Positions 51,275 through 59,830 of a stretch of 64,000 bases of DNA are shown here, in pieces. A model generated the notes under the pieces. That model saw only the letters and a program-made list of their open reading frames with translations. It searched no databases and was not told the DNA's origin. How positions within the stretch are numbered: the stretch's first letter is position 1; every line of letters starts with the position of its first letter. The position numbers and the translations under genes are program-made. The DNA comes from Alteromonadaceae bacterium 2753L.S.0a.02 (GTDB taxonomy: Bacteria; Pseudomonadota; Gammaproteobacteria; Pseudomonadales; Cellvibrionaceae): the NCBI GenBank assembly GCA_007827375.1, contig VISH01000001.1, positions 1,550,001 through 1,614,000 of the forward strand, in the 5' to 3' direction.

Positions 51275-54166
51275 TCATTTGCGTGGGCTTTGTTCTGGCC
51301 CGAGATAACTGCTGAGCAAACCACCGGTATCCATCACAATTTTCTGGAAGGTCACCGTGGGGTCGACCATATAGACACGAATGGTACTTCGCCCAGGTTT
51401 GGCGATGCTGTGTTGTGTGGTGCTCACACGGCGGTTATAGGAAACCACTTGGTCCCAGACTTCGTCCGTACCGTCGAAATCAGAAAGGAAGTCGACGATT
51501 TGCGGTGTTTCATTGCCAACGGCAATGGCGTAGCGCAAACCTCGGCCGGGGAATATCGGCCAGCTGGGTGCCAGTGCTACATGAAGATTGAATTCGCCAC
51601 TGTGGAAAAAGGTGACGTCGTATTCAAGATAGGGGGCTTGTGCCGGGTCTTCGAATACTTGATCGGTCACGGGCAAAGGCGTCATACCGCTCTGGGTGTG
51701 GCCATACATGGGGATTTCCGTCCAGGCGATACCGGAGCTGCCCTTGCCACGGCTGGCATTGGCCGCCTCGATGGATATGTATCCATCGGCGTCCAAAAAG
51801 CCTTTCGCCTTTTTGCGCAGGCGTTGATCCGGTTTGAAGGCAAGTACCTTCACTCGTGCGCGGTTCCAGCTGGGGCCTTTGGCTTGGATGGTGCCGATTG
51901 ATTCGCCCTCGGGGAGTCGTTTCCAGTCAATGCTCACCACGACCTTCTGGGTACCATCAATTTCGCCTTCGGTACGGCTCAGTTTGATCCACGGCTCAGT
52001 GGGGGTGAGTGTGAAGTTAAACGGCTTCGTACCGCGGTTATAGATTTCCAATAGTCGCTGAGCTTTGCCGTTTTGATCAAAGTACAGTGTCTGGCCACCG
52101 GCATCTGGCCAGTTCTCTGGCATTCCCTCAACGGCAACACTCATTTCAGCATAGTCACCGGGTTGATAATCGTAGGTGACGGGCATTTGATCGCCTTCGG
52201 GGTTATTCCAGTTGGTGTAACCGATGTGTGACTGATTCATAAAGTGGCGCCACTTGCCATTGTTGATGCTGTGGTAGCGCTCCTTGAGCATGGCATCTTG
52301 TTCGAAATAGCTACGTGCCAGTTCCGCGTAATCGTTGGCGTTGCTGCGGCTCTGATTGGCGTACAAACGGTTCTTACCGACTGCGATATTCAGCAATGTC
52401 ACGGTTGCTGTCGCTTTGACAGGGTGTAGCACTAATTGGAAGAAAGCGCTTTTCTGGCTCTCGGGAATTTTCTTTTCCAGAGCTTCTGCGCGCGCCACAA
52501 GATCTTTGAGCTCAGCTCCTATGCGGTCGGCTTCATTGTAACTGGTAAGGTTGTAGGTGTCGGGTCGTACCAACTCAGGTTTTCGGCGACCGCTATGGCG
52601 GGTGTACCCTGAGATGAGTGCTTCAATCTCTTCGGCGTATTGCTCGCCAAATTCTCGTGCGGCCCACAATCTTCCGAATTCCTGCAGACGTGTTTGTGGC
52701 CAACGCTCCGGGTCCCACGCCATACGCAGGAAAAATTCGGTGGGGAACTCCATGGGTTTCAGGTCGCCGACGTTGGTAATCCAGATTTTATTGGCCTGGT
52801 AGCGATAAGCCTGGTTCATTTGCTCCCAGACTTTGGCGATGGGGCTGTTATTGATCCAGCGGTAGGAAACCGGACCTCCGACATAGTCGAAATGGTAGTA
52901 AACGCCAGCGCCGCCCTTACGATTGCGCTCTGCGGGGGTGGGCAGGCGGCGGATATTGCCCCAGTTATCGTCAGTCCACAGCAGGATGACATCGTCGGGC
53001 ACGCGCATGCCTTTTTCGTAGTAAGCTTGTACTTCTTTGTAGAGACACCAGACCTGCGGCACGGTGTCCAGCGGGCGATCATCAAACACTTTGGCGAGAA
53101 TTTCCCGCTGATCGTGCACGATGGTTTCGAGCAGTTCAATATTTTCGCCCTCGCTCATGGGTTTGTCTTCCTGACCGCGCATTCCAAGGGTGAAGATACT
53201 TTCGTAATCCTTATTGCGCTTGGCACCATCGACCCAGAAGTCGTAAAGGTTTTTCGGGTTGGAGGAATATTCCCAGACCCCTTTACCGTGCCGGTTCCAT
53301 TCCTTGTCGGCACGCATCATGGGCTCGTGGTGCGAGGTGCTCATTACAATGCCGTACTCATCGGCGAGAATCATATTTTGTGGATCGTCGTCGGCGAAGG
53401 CGTTGTTCCACATCGCGGGCCACAGGAAGTTAGCCTTAAGACGCAGCAGCAATTCAAATACTTTTACGTAAAATTCGTGATTGTAATTGCCGTAATTTTC
53501 GTTAACCCAACTGCTGAGGGCTGGCGCTTCATCATTGAGAAAAATACCGCGATATTGCACTTTGGGTGCGTCCTGCACGCGGGTGCCGCCCAGGATATAC
53601 AGGCTTTTTTGGGTTTTAACGGGCACATCTGCCCAGAAGTACCAGGGCGAAACGCCGATCTGTTCGGAAACATCATAAATACCGTAAATCGTGCCGCGTT
53701 TGTCAGCGCCGGCAATAATGAGAGCGCGATCGACACCTGGCAAGGGGCTGTTTACCACTTCGAGGTGATAAGCATCCCATTTGTCGGCAATTCGCCCGGG
53801 TTTGATTAGCTTGTTGGCGATCAATTGGTCGATGACTGGGCTTTTTCCAATAGTGCCGGCGATCACTGCGAATTTACCCAAAGCGCTGGGTGCGTTTACC
53901 AGCTCTGGTCGCTTACCGGTTACCTTCTCGATATCACTTTGCAGATCGCCGAGAGCGCGAATGGCACCTTTGTAATCATGGCTATCGATATAGAGTGTGG
54001 CGGTGCCTTGTTTGTCGACCAGGGGTAGAGAACCTCGTTTGGCTGCCGTGCTCACATAACTGGGTTCACCCAGCGAAGCTTGGCTGGGCGAAGTGCAAAG
54101 TAACAGCGTGGTGAGCGTAATAAAAAAAGTGAACAGTGCAGACCTGGCACTCGTTTTAGCGGCCAT
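51275..54166 (-). CDS. GH115 xylan alpha-1,2-glucuronidase
   Basis: A 963-residue exported enzyme (signal cut near PSQA-SLG) that would remove 4-O-methyl-glucuronic acid from xylan. The full GH115 layout is present: an alpha/beta domain (ATLYIDSHDYKGAIRALGDLQSDIEKVTG), the barrel with YRGIFLNDEAPALSSWVNEN, LKANFLWPAMWNNAF, STSHHEPMMRADKEW, VLLWTDDNWGNIRRLP and YYHFDYVGGPVSYRWI, then a C-terminal beta-sandwich (about 780-950) with WTEIPMYGHTQSGM. Length matches characterised relatives. AAGGAG precedes the ATG at 54166. Divergent from the GH10 gene across a region with a perfect palindrome. Confidence 0.92.
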   Translation of the reverse strand: MAAKTSARSALFTFFITLTTLLLCTSPSQASLGEPSYVSTAAKRGSLPLVDKQGTATLYIDSHDYKGAIRALGDLQSDIEKVTGKRPELVNAPSALGKFAVIAGTIGKSPVIDQLIANKLIKPGRIADKWDAYHLEVVNSPLPGVDRALIIAGADKRGTIYGIYDVSEQIGVSPWYFWADVPVKTQKSLYILGGTRVQDAPKVQYRGIFLNDEAPALSSWVNENYGNYNHEFYVKVFELLLRLKANFLWPAMWNNAFADDDPQNMILADEYGIVMSTSHHEPMMRADKEWNRHGKGVWEYSSNPKNLYDFWVDGAKRNKDYESIFTLGMRGQEDKPMSEGENIELLETIVHDQREILAKVFDDRPLDTVPQVWCLYKEVQAYYEKGMRVPDDVILLWTDDNWGNIRRLPTPAERNRKGGAGVYYHFDYVGGPVSYRWINNSPIAKVWEQMNQAYRYQANKIWITNVGDLKPMEFPTEFFLRMAWDPERWPQTRLQEFGRLWAAREFGEQYAEEIEALISGYTRHSGRRKPELVRPDTYNLTSYNEADRIGAELKDLVARAEALEKKIPESQKSAFFQLVLHPVKATATVTLLNIAVGKNRLYANQSRSNANDYAELARSYFEQDAMLKERYHSINNGKWRHFMNQSHIGYTNWNNPEGDQMPVTYDYQPGDYAEMSVAVEGMPENWPDAGGQTLYFDQNGKAQRLLEIYNRGTKPFNFTLTPTEPWIKLSRTEGEIDGTQKVVVSIDWKRLPEGESIGTIQAKGPSWNRARVKVLAFKPDQRLRKKAKGFLDADGYISIEAANASRGKGSSGIAWTEIPMYGHTQSGMTPLPVTDQVFEDPAQAPYLEYDVTFFHSGEFNLHVALAPSWPIFPGRGLRYAIAVGNETPQIVDFLSDFDGTDEVWDQVVSYNRRVSTTQHSIAKPGRSTIRVYMVDPTVTFQKIVMDTGGLLSSYLGPEQSPRK

Positions 54167-54237
54167 GTGTGGGCTCCTTGAGCATGCGTGTATTCATTGT
54201 TTTTAGAGTCGATTCGCGATGTTGTTGCCCACAAGCC

Positions 54238-54267
54238 TAGACCAACTGACCTCAGGTGGAAGGTCTA
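54238..54267. repeat. Nested inverted repeat upstream of GH115
   Basis: Outer arms TAGACC and GGTCTA with inner arms ACCT and AGGT separated by one base. It lies 72 bases upstream of the GH115 start, probably in its leader or promoter. Confidence 0.4.
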
Positions 54268-54381
54268 TCCTTAACTACTGGGCAGAGTGACTAAGTTACG
54301 CTGCGTCGCAGTTTGTCTGGGCTTCACACCGTTGGTCGGGCTCAGATGCGATACTCCCAAAACGCAGCGATAACTTGGCGT

Positions 54382-54389
54382 AGTATACA
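54382..54389. promoter_or_regulatory. -10-like element in xylan control region
   Basis: AGTATACA reads TATACA on the plus strand and TATACT on the minus strand. On the minus strand the -35 region would fall inside the 20-bp palindrome; on the plus strand the palindrome would be just downstream. No good -35 is visible in either direction. Confidence 0.35.
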
Positions 54390-54395
54390 AGATTG

Positions 54396-54415
54396 GAATC
54401 ACCGGCCGGTGATTC
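54396..54415. promoter_or_regulatory. Perfect 20-bp palindrome, candidate xylan regulator operator
   Basis: GAATCACCGG followed directly by its exact complement CCGGTGATTC. It sits between the divergent GH115 and GH10 genes, overlapping a putative promoter. The length and symmetry are those of a dimeric repressor site (LacI or GntR type). I found no second complete copy in the window. Confidence 0.65.
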
Positions 54416-54574
54416 ACTCATGGAATAAAAGGCGGTTTATAGTTCGATTGACCATAGCTTCGCCGTATGCGAGGATGCTCAAAAAATAACCTGTGGATTT
54501 GTGCGCCATGCCCAGCTAAAGTTAAAGCATGCTGGCTGGTCCAGGTCTTTGTAGTTTCCCGGAGTACTCAATTA

Positions 54575-55840
54575 ATGGCGAAATCGCTTTTAGCCCCATT
54601 ATTTCTCGTTGCATGTGTACTGGGCCTGTCGGCCTGTGGTGGTGATAGTTCCTCGAATAATAGCCCAACTCCACAGCCAACAGCTCAGCCAACGCTGGAA
54701 CCCACCGTAGTGCCAACTTTGGCGCCTACAACGATACCCACGTTGCCGCCTACGGCAACGCCAGAACCCACAGCCACGCCAGAACCCACAGCCACGCCAG
54801 AACCCACAGCCACGCCTGAGCCAACGCCGGAAGTAACAGTGAGCAACCTGCATGCGCTTGCAGATTTCCCCATTGGCGTCGCAGTGCCCGCAGGAAGCTC
54901 CAGTAAGTCAGTTATAGACAGCAGTGAGCGGCAAAGCATTGTGGAAACGCATTTCAGCGAGATTACTGCTGAAAACATTATGAAGCCCAATGCACTGCAT
55001 CCTGAGGAAAACACCTACTTCTTTGATGATGCCGACGAGTTGCTCAGCTACGCGACTGCTGAGGCATTGGGAGTGCATGGACACACGCTCGTCTGGCACA
55101 GTCAGATTCCTTCTTGGATGGAAAGCTATAGCGGTGACTGGCAGGCGATGATGGAAGCGCACATCGCAGGTATTGTGGGACATTTCGAGTCTGGCTTCCC
55201 GGGCTTGGTGCGCAGTTGGGATGTGGTCAACGAAGCTTTCACCGATGGCAACCCCAGTGAACTGCGAGACACTATTTGGTACAGCGGGGTGGGCAGTAAC
55301 TACATTGACCTCGCTTTTTACGCGGCAGATAACGCCGCCTCAGAGAGTGTCGATCTTTACTATAACGATTACAACCTAATGAACAATGGCGCTAAATTCG
55401 CAGCGGTACTGGCGAAGGTACAACAGATGATCAGCGATGGCGTACCCATTGATGGGGTTGGCTTTCAGGGACACGTAAGAATTGATTTCCCCAGCATTGC
55501 CGACATCACCTCCGCCTTGACACAAATGGCCGCTACAGGACTGAAAGTCAAAATCAGTGAGTTGGATGTGTCGCGTACCGCGATCGATAATGATCAGATA
55601 TCGGAAGCCACCAGTGAGTTGCACATTGCAATAATGCAGCGTTATCAGGAAATTGTGGCGGCCTACCTCAGTGCTGTGCCAGCGGCACAACGGGGTGGTA
55701 TTACCGTGTGGGGCATTACGGATGCTGATAGCTGGCTAACAGATCATCGTGGTCGCCCGGAATTTGGTTTACTGTTTAACGCTGATTTTTCAGCGAAACC
55801 TGCACTTCAGGGTTTTGCCGACGGCTTAACGGGTAATTAA
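54575..55840 (+). CDS. GH10 endo-beta-1,4-xylanase lipoprotein
   Basis: A 421-residue lipoprotein (lipobox LGLSAC, Cys near residue 22). A Pro/Thr/Glu linker with repeated TPEPTA occupies about residues 30-88. A GH10 barrel follows: HFSEITAENIMKPNAL, HGHTLVWHSQIPSWM, acid/base Glu in WDVVNEAF (about residue 223) and nucleophile Glu in VKISELDVSR (about 329), then ITVWGITDADSWL. It would cut the xylan backbone from the cell surface. The ATG at 54575 has GGAG upstream and gives the proper signal. Divergent from the alpha-glucuronidase gene. Confidence 0.92.
   Translation: MAKSLLAPLFLVACVLGLSACGGDSSSNNSPTPQPTAQPTLEPTVVPTLAPTTIPTLPPTATPEPTATPEPTATPEPTATPEPTPEVTVSNLHALADFPIGVAVPAGSSSKSVIDSSERQSIVETHFSEITAENIMKPNALHPEENTYFFDDADELLSYATAEALGVHGHTLVWHSQIPSWMESYSGDWQAMMEAHIAGIVGHFESGFPGLVRSWDVVNEAFTDGNPSELRDTIWYSGVGSNYIDLAFYAADNAASESVDLYYNDYNLMNNGAKFAAVLAKVQQMISDGVPIDGVGFQGHVRIDFPSIADITSALTQMAATGLKVKISELDVSRTAIDNDQISEATSELHIAIMQRYQEIVAAYLSAVPAAQRGGITVWGITDADSWLTDHRGRPEFGLLFNADFSAKPALQGFADGLTGN
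54758..54817 (+). repeat. 18-bp tandem repeats encoding the xylanase linker
   Basis: Three exact copies of an 18-bp unit (ACGCCAGAACCCACAGCC) followed by a partial variant. They encode TPEPTA in frame. Such exact copies can gain or lose units by slippage without breaking the frame. Confidence 0.8.
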
Positions 55841-56280
55841 GCCTACCTTTCTTCAAGGGCAGCCAGTGTTGTGGTCTGCCCTTAGTCCACAATTGTTTAC
55901 ATCATCCTTCGTAAATTCTCTCCATTGTCTATCATTAAGCGACTGCATTAACAATGTGTGTTTGCTTATTGCAATTAAACGATTGGTATTCTGGGAATTT
56001 ACTTTAAAAGCCCTGTAATTGGCGTGGTTGTCCACCCTCACGGCAAATAATCAGATGCTTTACGAGGCGCCGGATATCTGAAAGAATCGTTGACAATACT
56101 AGGCCTAAGTTCTAACTTTGGGCGCTGGAATAACTTTCGTATGAGTCGCTAAGGCTCATCGGGCCAAAAATAAGGCCAGTAGCTAAGCAGCTTCGTGATT
56201 GCGCGAAGTACAAAAAATACAAAAAGCTAACTATATTGCACTCATATAAATAAACAATAATCTATAACGAGGCTAGATAA
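55841..56280. other. 440-bp intergenic region between GH10 and CBM lipoprotein
   Basis: No credible gene is seen. It contains the post-GH10 hairpin and two weaker stems, ATGAG/CTCAT at 56141-56159 and CTTCG/CGAAG at 56191-56208. The last 80 bases before the next gene are AT-rich and end in ACGAGG as ribosome binding site. I recognise no riboswitch core. Confidence 0.5.
55855..55883 (+). terminator. Hairpin after GH10 gene
   Basis: AAGGGCAG / CTGCCCTT, 8 perfect pairs, with an inner CCA/TGG, 14 bases after the stop. No T-run follows, so termination efficiency is uncertain. Confidence 0.5.
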
Positions 56281-59022
56281 ATGTTTAAGAAATATCTATT
56301 GCTGAGCTGCGCTGTAGCAATGCTCTCCGCGTGTGGCGGTGGCAAAGATCTTGATTATGGCACGGTGATTATTACCACCCCGACACCGACGCCTGAACCC
56401 GACGACGTTCAATACCAATACACTTTTGAGTCTGAAGCTGAGCTCGCAGACTGGACAGTCGAATGGGAAAAACGCGGTGAAGAAGATTCAGAACTTTACT
56501 ATCACGACCGCGAAAAAGCCCTCGGTATTAAGCCATGGTGGGGGCAAGACCCCAACCATCGAGCGCAAGACACCTGGACCGGCAACAACTGGGATTACGT
56601 TGAAGCCTACGTCACCATGGATGAGCCCATGGATTTGCGTTCAGGCACAATCTACATGTCGATCTTCTATCCCGAGTCGCAACTGCAAAGCCCTTGGGGC
56701 TCACCAGAATCGGCGCATCACCTGGGAACCCAATATATCCTCATAGATGTCGATGGCAATCGCGCCATGTTGGAAGATATGGGCACAGGGTCCGGCTGGT
56801 TGAACTCCTTTGATCAAGGTAGCGCAAGCAACAAATGGTTAAGAAGCCAGGAGACCCCGGTAGGCCGCGATGGTACTTGGTTCAATTTAGGAATCGAAAT
56901 TGGATTCGAAGCTGTTCCAGACGATGAAGATGCCGGTTTCGACTTGTCAAATGTCGTTAGCTACGGTGTGAGATTCAATTTTGCATTTGAGAAGCCTGAA
57001 AATGCGAATCCTGAAAGCCCGACTTTCAATGAAGATTTGTATGGCGATGGCATTCCGCAACATTATTTGTTTATCGATAATGTAGCTGCCTACCCGTACC
57101 AAGGTGATGGCCCGCTTCCTACTCCTGAACCACCGCCTGAAGCTCCAGCAGCTAATGTAATCGCGAACAGTGGCCTCGAAAACGATACTGTTGGTATGGG
57201 CGCGAGCGGTTGGAATGCCTATGGTGGTGATGCGACGTTTGCTGTTACCGATGAAGATGCCTACATGGGCGCAAAATCTTTTAAAGCGACACTGACTACC
57301 GCCGGTGGAGACCCTTGGGGTATTGAAGGTGGTCCTGCAGGTATACCTGTGATTCCTGGAAATTCCTACGTCTATTCAGCTTGGGTAAAAGGCACAGCTG
57401 GAGCGACCACGAAAGCAACGGTATCTCTTGGACAATCTCCCTATACAGAATTCGGAAATTCCGGAGATATCACTTTAGATGGCAACTGGCAAAACATTAC
57501 TTTTGAGCTTGAAATTGCGGAAGATGTTCGCGAAGTTCGTGCGCCTTTCCACTTCAATTACGATACCAACGCAGGTACCGAAATACTGATCGATGAAGTG
57601 CGTCTAATTGGTCCTCCCGCCGGCAATTTTGTGGCCAACAGCGGCCTCGAAGACGATACCGTTGGTGGGCAAGCAAGTGGCTGGGCCGCTTATGGCGGAG
57701 ATGCTACCTTCCAGGTTATCGATACCGATGCTCATAGCGGCAGTAAGTGTTTTGAAGCAACATTAACCACAGCGGGGGGAGACCCTTGGGGTATTGAAGG
57801 TGGTCCTAATCCTGTTAGCGTTACTGCTGGCCAAACATACCTTTACTCCGCATGGGTTAAGGGTACGCCTGGGGCAACGACCAAAGGCACAGTTTCTCTA
57901 CCAGATTCGCCCTATACAGAGTTTGCCAATAGTGGAGATATTACAATTACCGACAGCTGGCAACGGGTCACCTTTGCGGTAGAAATCCCAGAAGATGTTA
58001 CGTCTGTCCGCATGCCGTTCCATTTCAATTATGACAGCAATGCAAACACGGTTATTCTGATCGATGATGTAGAGCTTATCGGTCTCGATGCCCCTGTGAA
58101 TGTTGTATTGAACTCCGGTCTCGAAGCTGACACCGCTGGTGGTGCTGCTGCAAATTGGAGCGCATACGGCGGTGATGCAGAGTTCGCAGTGAGCGATGCT
58201 GAGGCGCATAGCGGAAACAATTCGTTCCTGGCTACATTGACTACCACCGGTGGCGATGCCTGGGGCATTGAAGGCGGCCCTGTTAACAGCGAAGTCATTG
58301 CTGACAAGGTTTACAGCTACTCTGCTTGGGTCTTGGGGCCAGTCGGGGCCTCTATTCAAGCAACGGCTTCTCTACCTGTCGATCCCTATACCGGCTATGC
58401 CTACAGTGGGGAAACTGCGCTCACAGGTGCTTGGCAGGAAATAACAATGGATGTTACTCCTACAGCAGCTCAAGCGAGACTGCCATTCCACTTCAATTAT
58501 GCCGGTAATGCGGGAGCCATGATTTACATCGACGATGTAACTCTTATTGGCCCCAAAGCTCCACAAACATTGATCTTAAATGGCGGTTTGGAAGAGGGCG
58601 CTATGACCGGATGGAGTGGCTATGGTGGTACAGCAACCTTCGAGCTAAACACAACAGATACACATAGCGGTGGCTTTGCCTACCAGGCCAATGTTTCCGG
58701 CTTGGGTGGTAATGCCTGGGATATCGAGGCAGGGCCTGACAGCATTCCTGTGATCAGCGAACAGATGTACACGTTTACGGCGTGGGTAAAAGGCCCTGTC
58801 GGTTCCTCGGTACAGGCAAGCGTTTCGCTGCCGGTCAATCCCTACACGGGTTACGCCTACAGTGGTGAGGTTGCTCTAACAGGCGAGTGGCAGGAGATCA
58901 CGATGTCTGTCGAAATTCCTGCAGATGTGAATCTGGTAAGAGGGCGTATCCAGATGGGCTACGCAGGTAACGAAGGCGTAACGATTCTTGTCGATGATGT
59001 TGCGTTAAAGCCTGTCCCGTAG
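56281..59022 (+). CDS. Lipoprotein with N-terminal sugar-binding-like domain and four CBM4/22-like modules
   Basis: A 913-residue lipoprotein (lipobox MLSAC, Cys near residue 18) with no catalytic domain. After a short Thr/Pro spacer comes a domain of about 240 residues (YQYTFESEAELADWTVEWEKRG, ending LFIDNVAAYPYQGDG) that looks like a concanavalin/galactose-binding sandwich. Four homologous modules of about 155 residues follow, starting near 291, 448, 605 and 761, each opening (N)SGLExDTxG and holding WSAYGGDA and WGIEGGP, with CenC-like pattern (CBM4_9). It probably binds xylan or glucan at the surface for GH10 and GH115. ACGAGG precedes the ATG. Confidence 0.78.
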   Translation: MFKKYLLLSCAVAMLSACGGGKDLDYGTVIITTPTPTPEPDDVQYQYTFESEAELADWTVEWEKRGEEDSELYYHDREKALGIKPWWGQDPNHRAQDTWTGNNWDYVEAYVTMDEPMDLRSGTIYMSIFYPESQLQSPWGSPESAHHLGTQYILIDVDGNRAMLEDMGTGSGWLNSFDQGSASNKWLRSQETPVGRDGTWFNLGIEIGFEAVPDDEDAGFDLSNVVSYGVRFNFAFEKPENANPESPTFNEDLYGDGIPQHYLFIDNVAAYPYQGDGPLPTPEPPPEAPAANVIANSGLENDTVGMGASGWNAYGGDATFAVTDEDAYMGAKSFKATLTTAGGDPWGIEGGPAGIPVIPGNSYVYSAWVKGTAGATTKATVSLGQSPYTEFGNSGDITLDGNWQNITFELEIAEDVREVRAPFHFNYDTNAGTEILIDEVRLIGPPAGNFVANSGLEDDTVGGQASGWAAYGGDATFQVIDTDAHSGSKCFEATLTTAGGDPWGIEGGPNPVSVTAGQTYLYSAWVKGTPGATTKGTVSLPDSPYTEFANSGDITITDSWQRVTFAVEIPEDVTSVRMPFHFNYDSNANTVILIDDVELIGLDAPVNVVLNSGLEADTAGGAAANWSAYGGDAEFAVSDAEAHSGNNSFLATLTTTGGDAWGIEGGPVNSEVIADKVYSYSAWVLGPVGASIQATASLPVDPYTGYAYSGETALTGAWQEITMDVTPTAAQARLPFHFNYAGNAGAMIYIDDVTLIGPKAPQTLILNGGLEEGAMTGWSGYGGTATFELNTTDTHSGGFAYQANVSGLGGNAWDIEAGPDSIPVISEQMYTFTAWVKGPVGSSVQASVSLPVNPYTGYAYSGEVALTGEWQEITMSVEIPADVNLVRGRIQMGYAGNEGVTILVDDVALKPVP
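57151..59022 (+). repeat. Four tandem module repeats, about 471 bp each
   Basis: Modules one and two share an exact 27-bp stretch starting at 57310 and 57781, which is a period of exactly 471 bp (157 codons). Modules three and four are more diverged. The pattern indicates stepwise duplication. Confidence 0.75.
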
Positions 59023-59044
59023 TACCTAAATTTATACTCCGCAG

Positions 59045-59074
59045 AAGCCCTGGCATTAGCTGGGGCTTTTTTTT
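59045..59074 (+). terminator. Rho-independent terminator after CBM lipoprotein
   Basis: AAGCCC / GGGCTT with a 12-base loop, then a run of eight Ts. Confidence 0.8.
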
Positions 59075-59150
59075 GGGTCAAATTGGGCTAATATCACCGG
59101 AATCATTCACTAGATTCGTCCCAGATCAGGGACAATTACGCGAGTTGTTG

Positions 59151-59828
59151 ATGATTGACGTTAGGGGCTTACAGAAAAGCTACAAAACTGGCTCGCAAAC
59201 TCTGACTGTGCTCAGCGATTTAAATTTATTTATTGGAGAAAAGGAATTCGTTGCGATCATGGGTTCATCAGGCTCCGGTAAATCTACACTATTGAATATA
59301 TTGGGACTGTTGGATAAGCATAATGAGGGCAGCTATGAATTGGCGGGCAAATCAATTCGTAACTTGAGCGAAACAGAAGCCGCCCAGTTGCGCAATCATC
59401 ATCTGGGCTTTGTTTTTCAATCCTTTAATTTACTCCCCTTTAAAACCGCGCAGGAAAACGTTGCGCTGCCTTTGTACTACCAGAAAGTTCCCCGTAAAAA
59501 ACGCAATCAGCTCGCGCTGGAATATTTACAGCGTGTGGGTCTGGCCGATCGTGCCACCCATGTGCCTGGAGAGCTTTCTGGCGGACAAAAACAGCGTGTG
59601 GCATTGGCTCGCGCTTTAATCACCAACCCCAATGTGATACTTGCAGACGAACCCACAGGAGCTTTGGATAGCGCGACTTCTGCGGAAATGATGCAGCTTT
59701 TCAAAGACATTCACAGCGAAGGCAAAACCATTGTAATTGTTACCCATGAAGATGATATTGCCGCTCAAACTCAGCGCATCATTCACCTAAAGGACGGCCG
59801 AATCATTGAAGACCGTGCGTGCCTTTAG
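59151..59828 (+). CDS. ABC transporter ATP-binding protein, MacB/LolD type
   Basis: A 225-residue ATPase: Walker A GSSGSGKST (residue 41), Q-loop VFQSFNLLPF, signature LSGGQKQRVALARAL, Walker B VILADEPTGALD and switch His in VTHEDDIA. The MacB/LolD subfamily is shown by FNLLPFKTAQENVALPL and DEPTGALDSATSAEM. ATG 59151 is chosen by homology. It partners with the two FtsX-type permeases and adaptor that follow, forming a MacAB-like envelope exporter. A terminator separates it from the CBM gene. Confidence 0.88.
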   Translation: MIDVRGLQKSYKTGSQTLTVLSDLNLFIGEKEFVAIMGSSGSGKSTLLNILGLLDKHNEGSYELAGKSIRNLSETEAAQLRNHHLGFVFQSFNLLPFKTAQENVALPLYYQKVPRKKRNQLALEYLQRVGLADRATHVPGELSGGQKQRVALARALITNPNVILADEPTGALDSATSAEMMQLFKDIHSEGKTIVIVTHEDDIAAQTQRIIHLKDGRIIEDRACL

Positions 59829-59830
59829 CG

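Larger units (their letters stand above)
54167..54574. other. 408-bp divergent control region of GH115 and GH10
   Basis: No credible gene is seen. It holds nested inverted repeats TAGACC/GGTCTA (54238-54267) with ACCT-C-AGGT inside, an 11-bp dyad CTGCG-T-CGCAG (54301-54311), a TATACT/TATACA -10-like element at 54382-54389, and the 20-bp palindrome at 54396-54415. A reading frame from 54467 only extends the GH10 gene backwards. Confidence 0.6.

Noticed and set aside
52640..53809. Long plus-strand open frame opposite the GH115 gene
   Set aside because: The minus strand encodes an unmistakable GH115 enzyme; the plus frame has no family motifs and arises from codon bias.
54758..54817. Regular repeats resembling the start of a CRISPR array
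   Set aside because: Units are contiguous without spacers and encode the xylanase linker in frame.
56041..56280. Riboswitch in the leader of the CBM lipoprotein
   Set aside because: Weak stems only; no conserved core of c-di-GMP, TPP, cobalamin or other classes was recognised.
59087..59107. Second copy of the xylan palindrome (ATCACCGG then AATCATTCACT)
   Set aside because: Only one half-site is kept; the dyad is not present.
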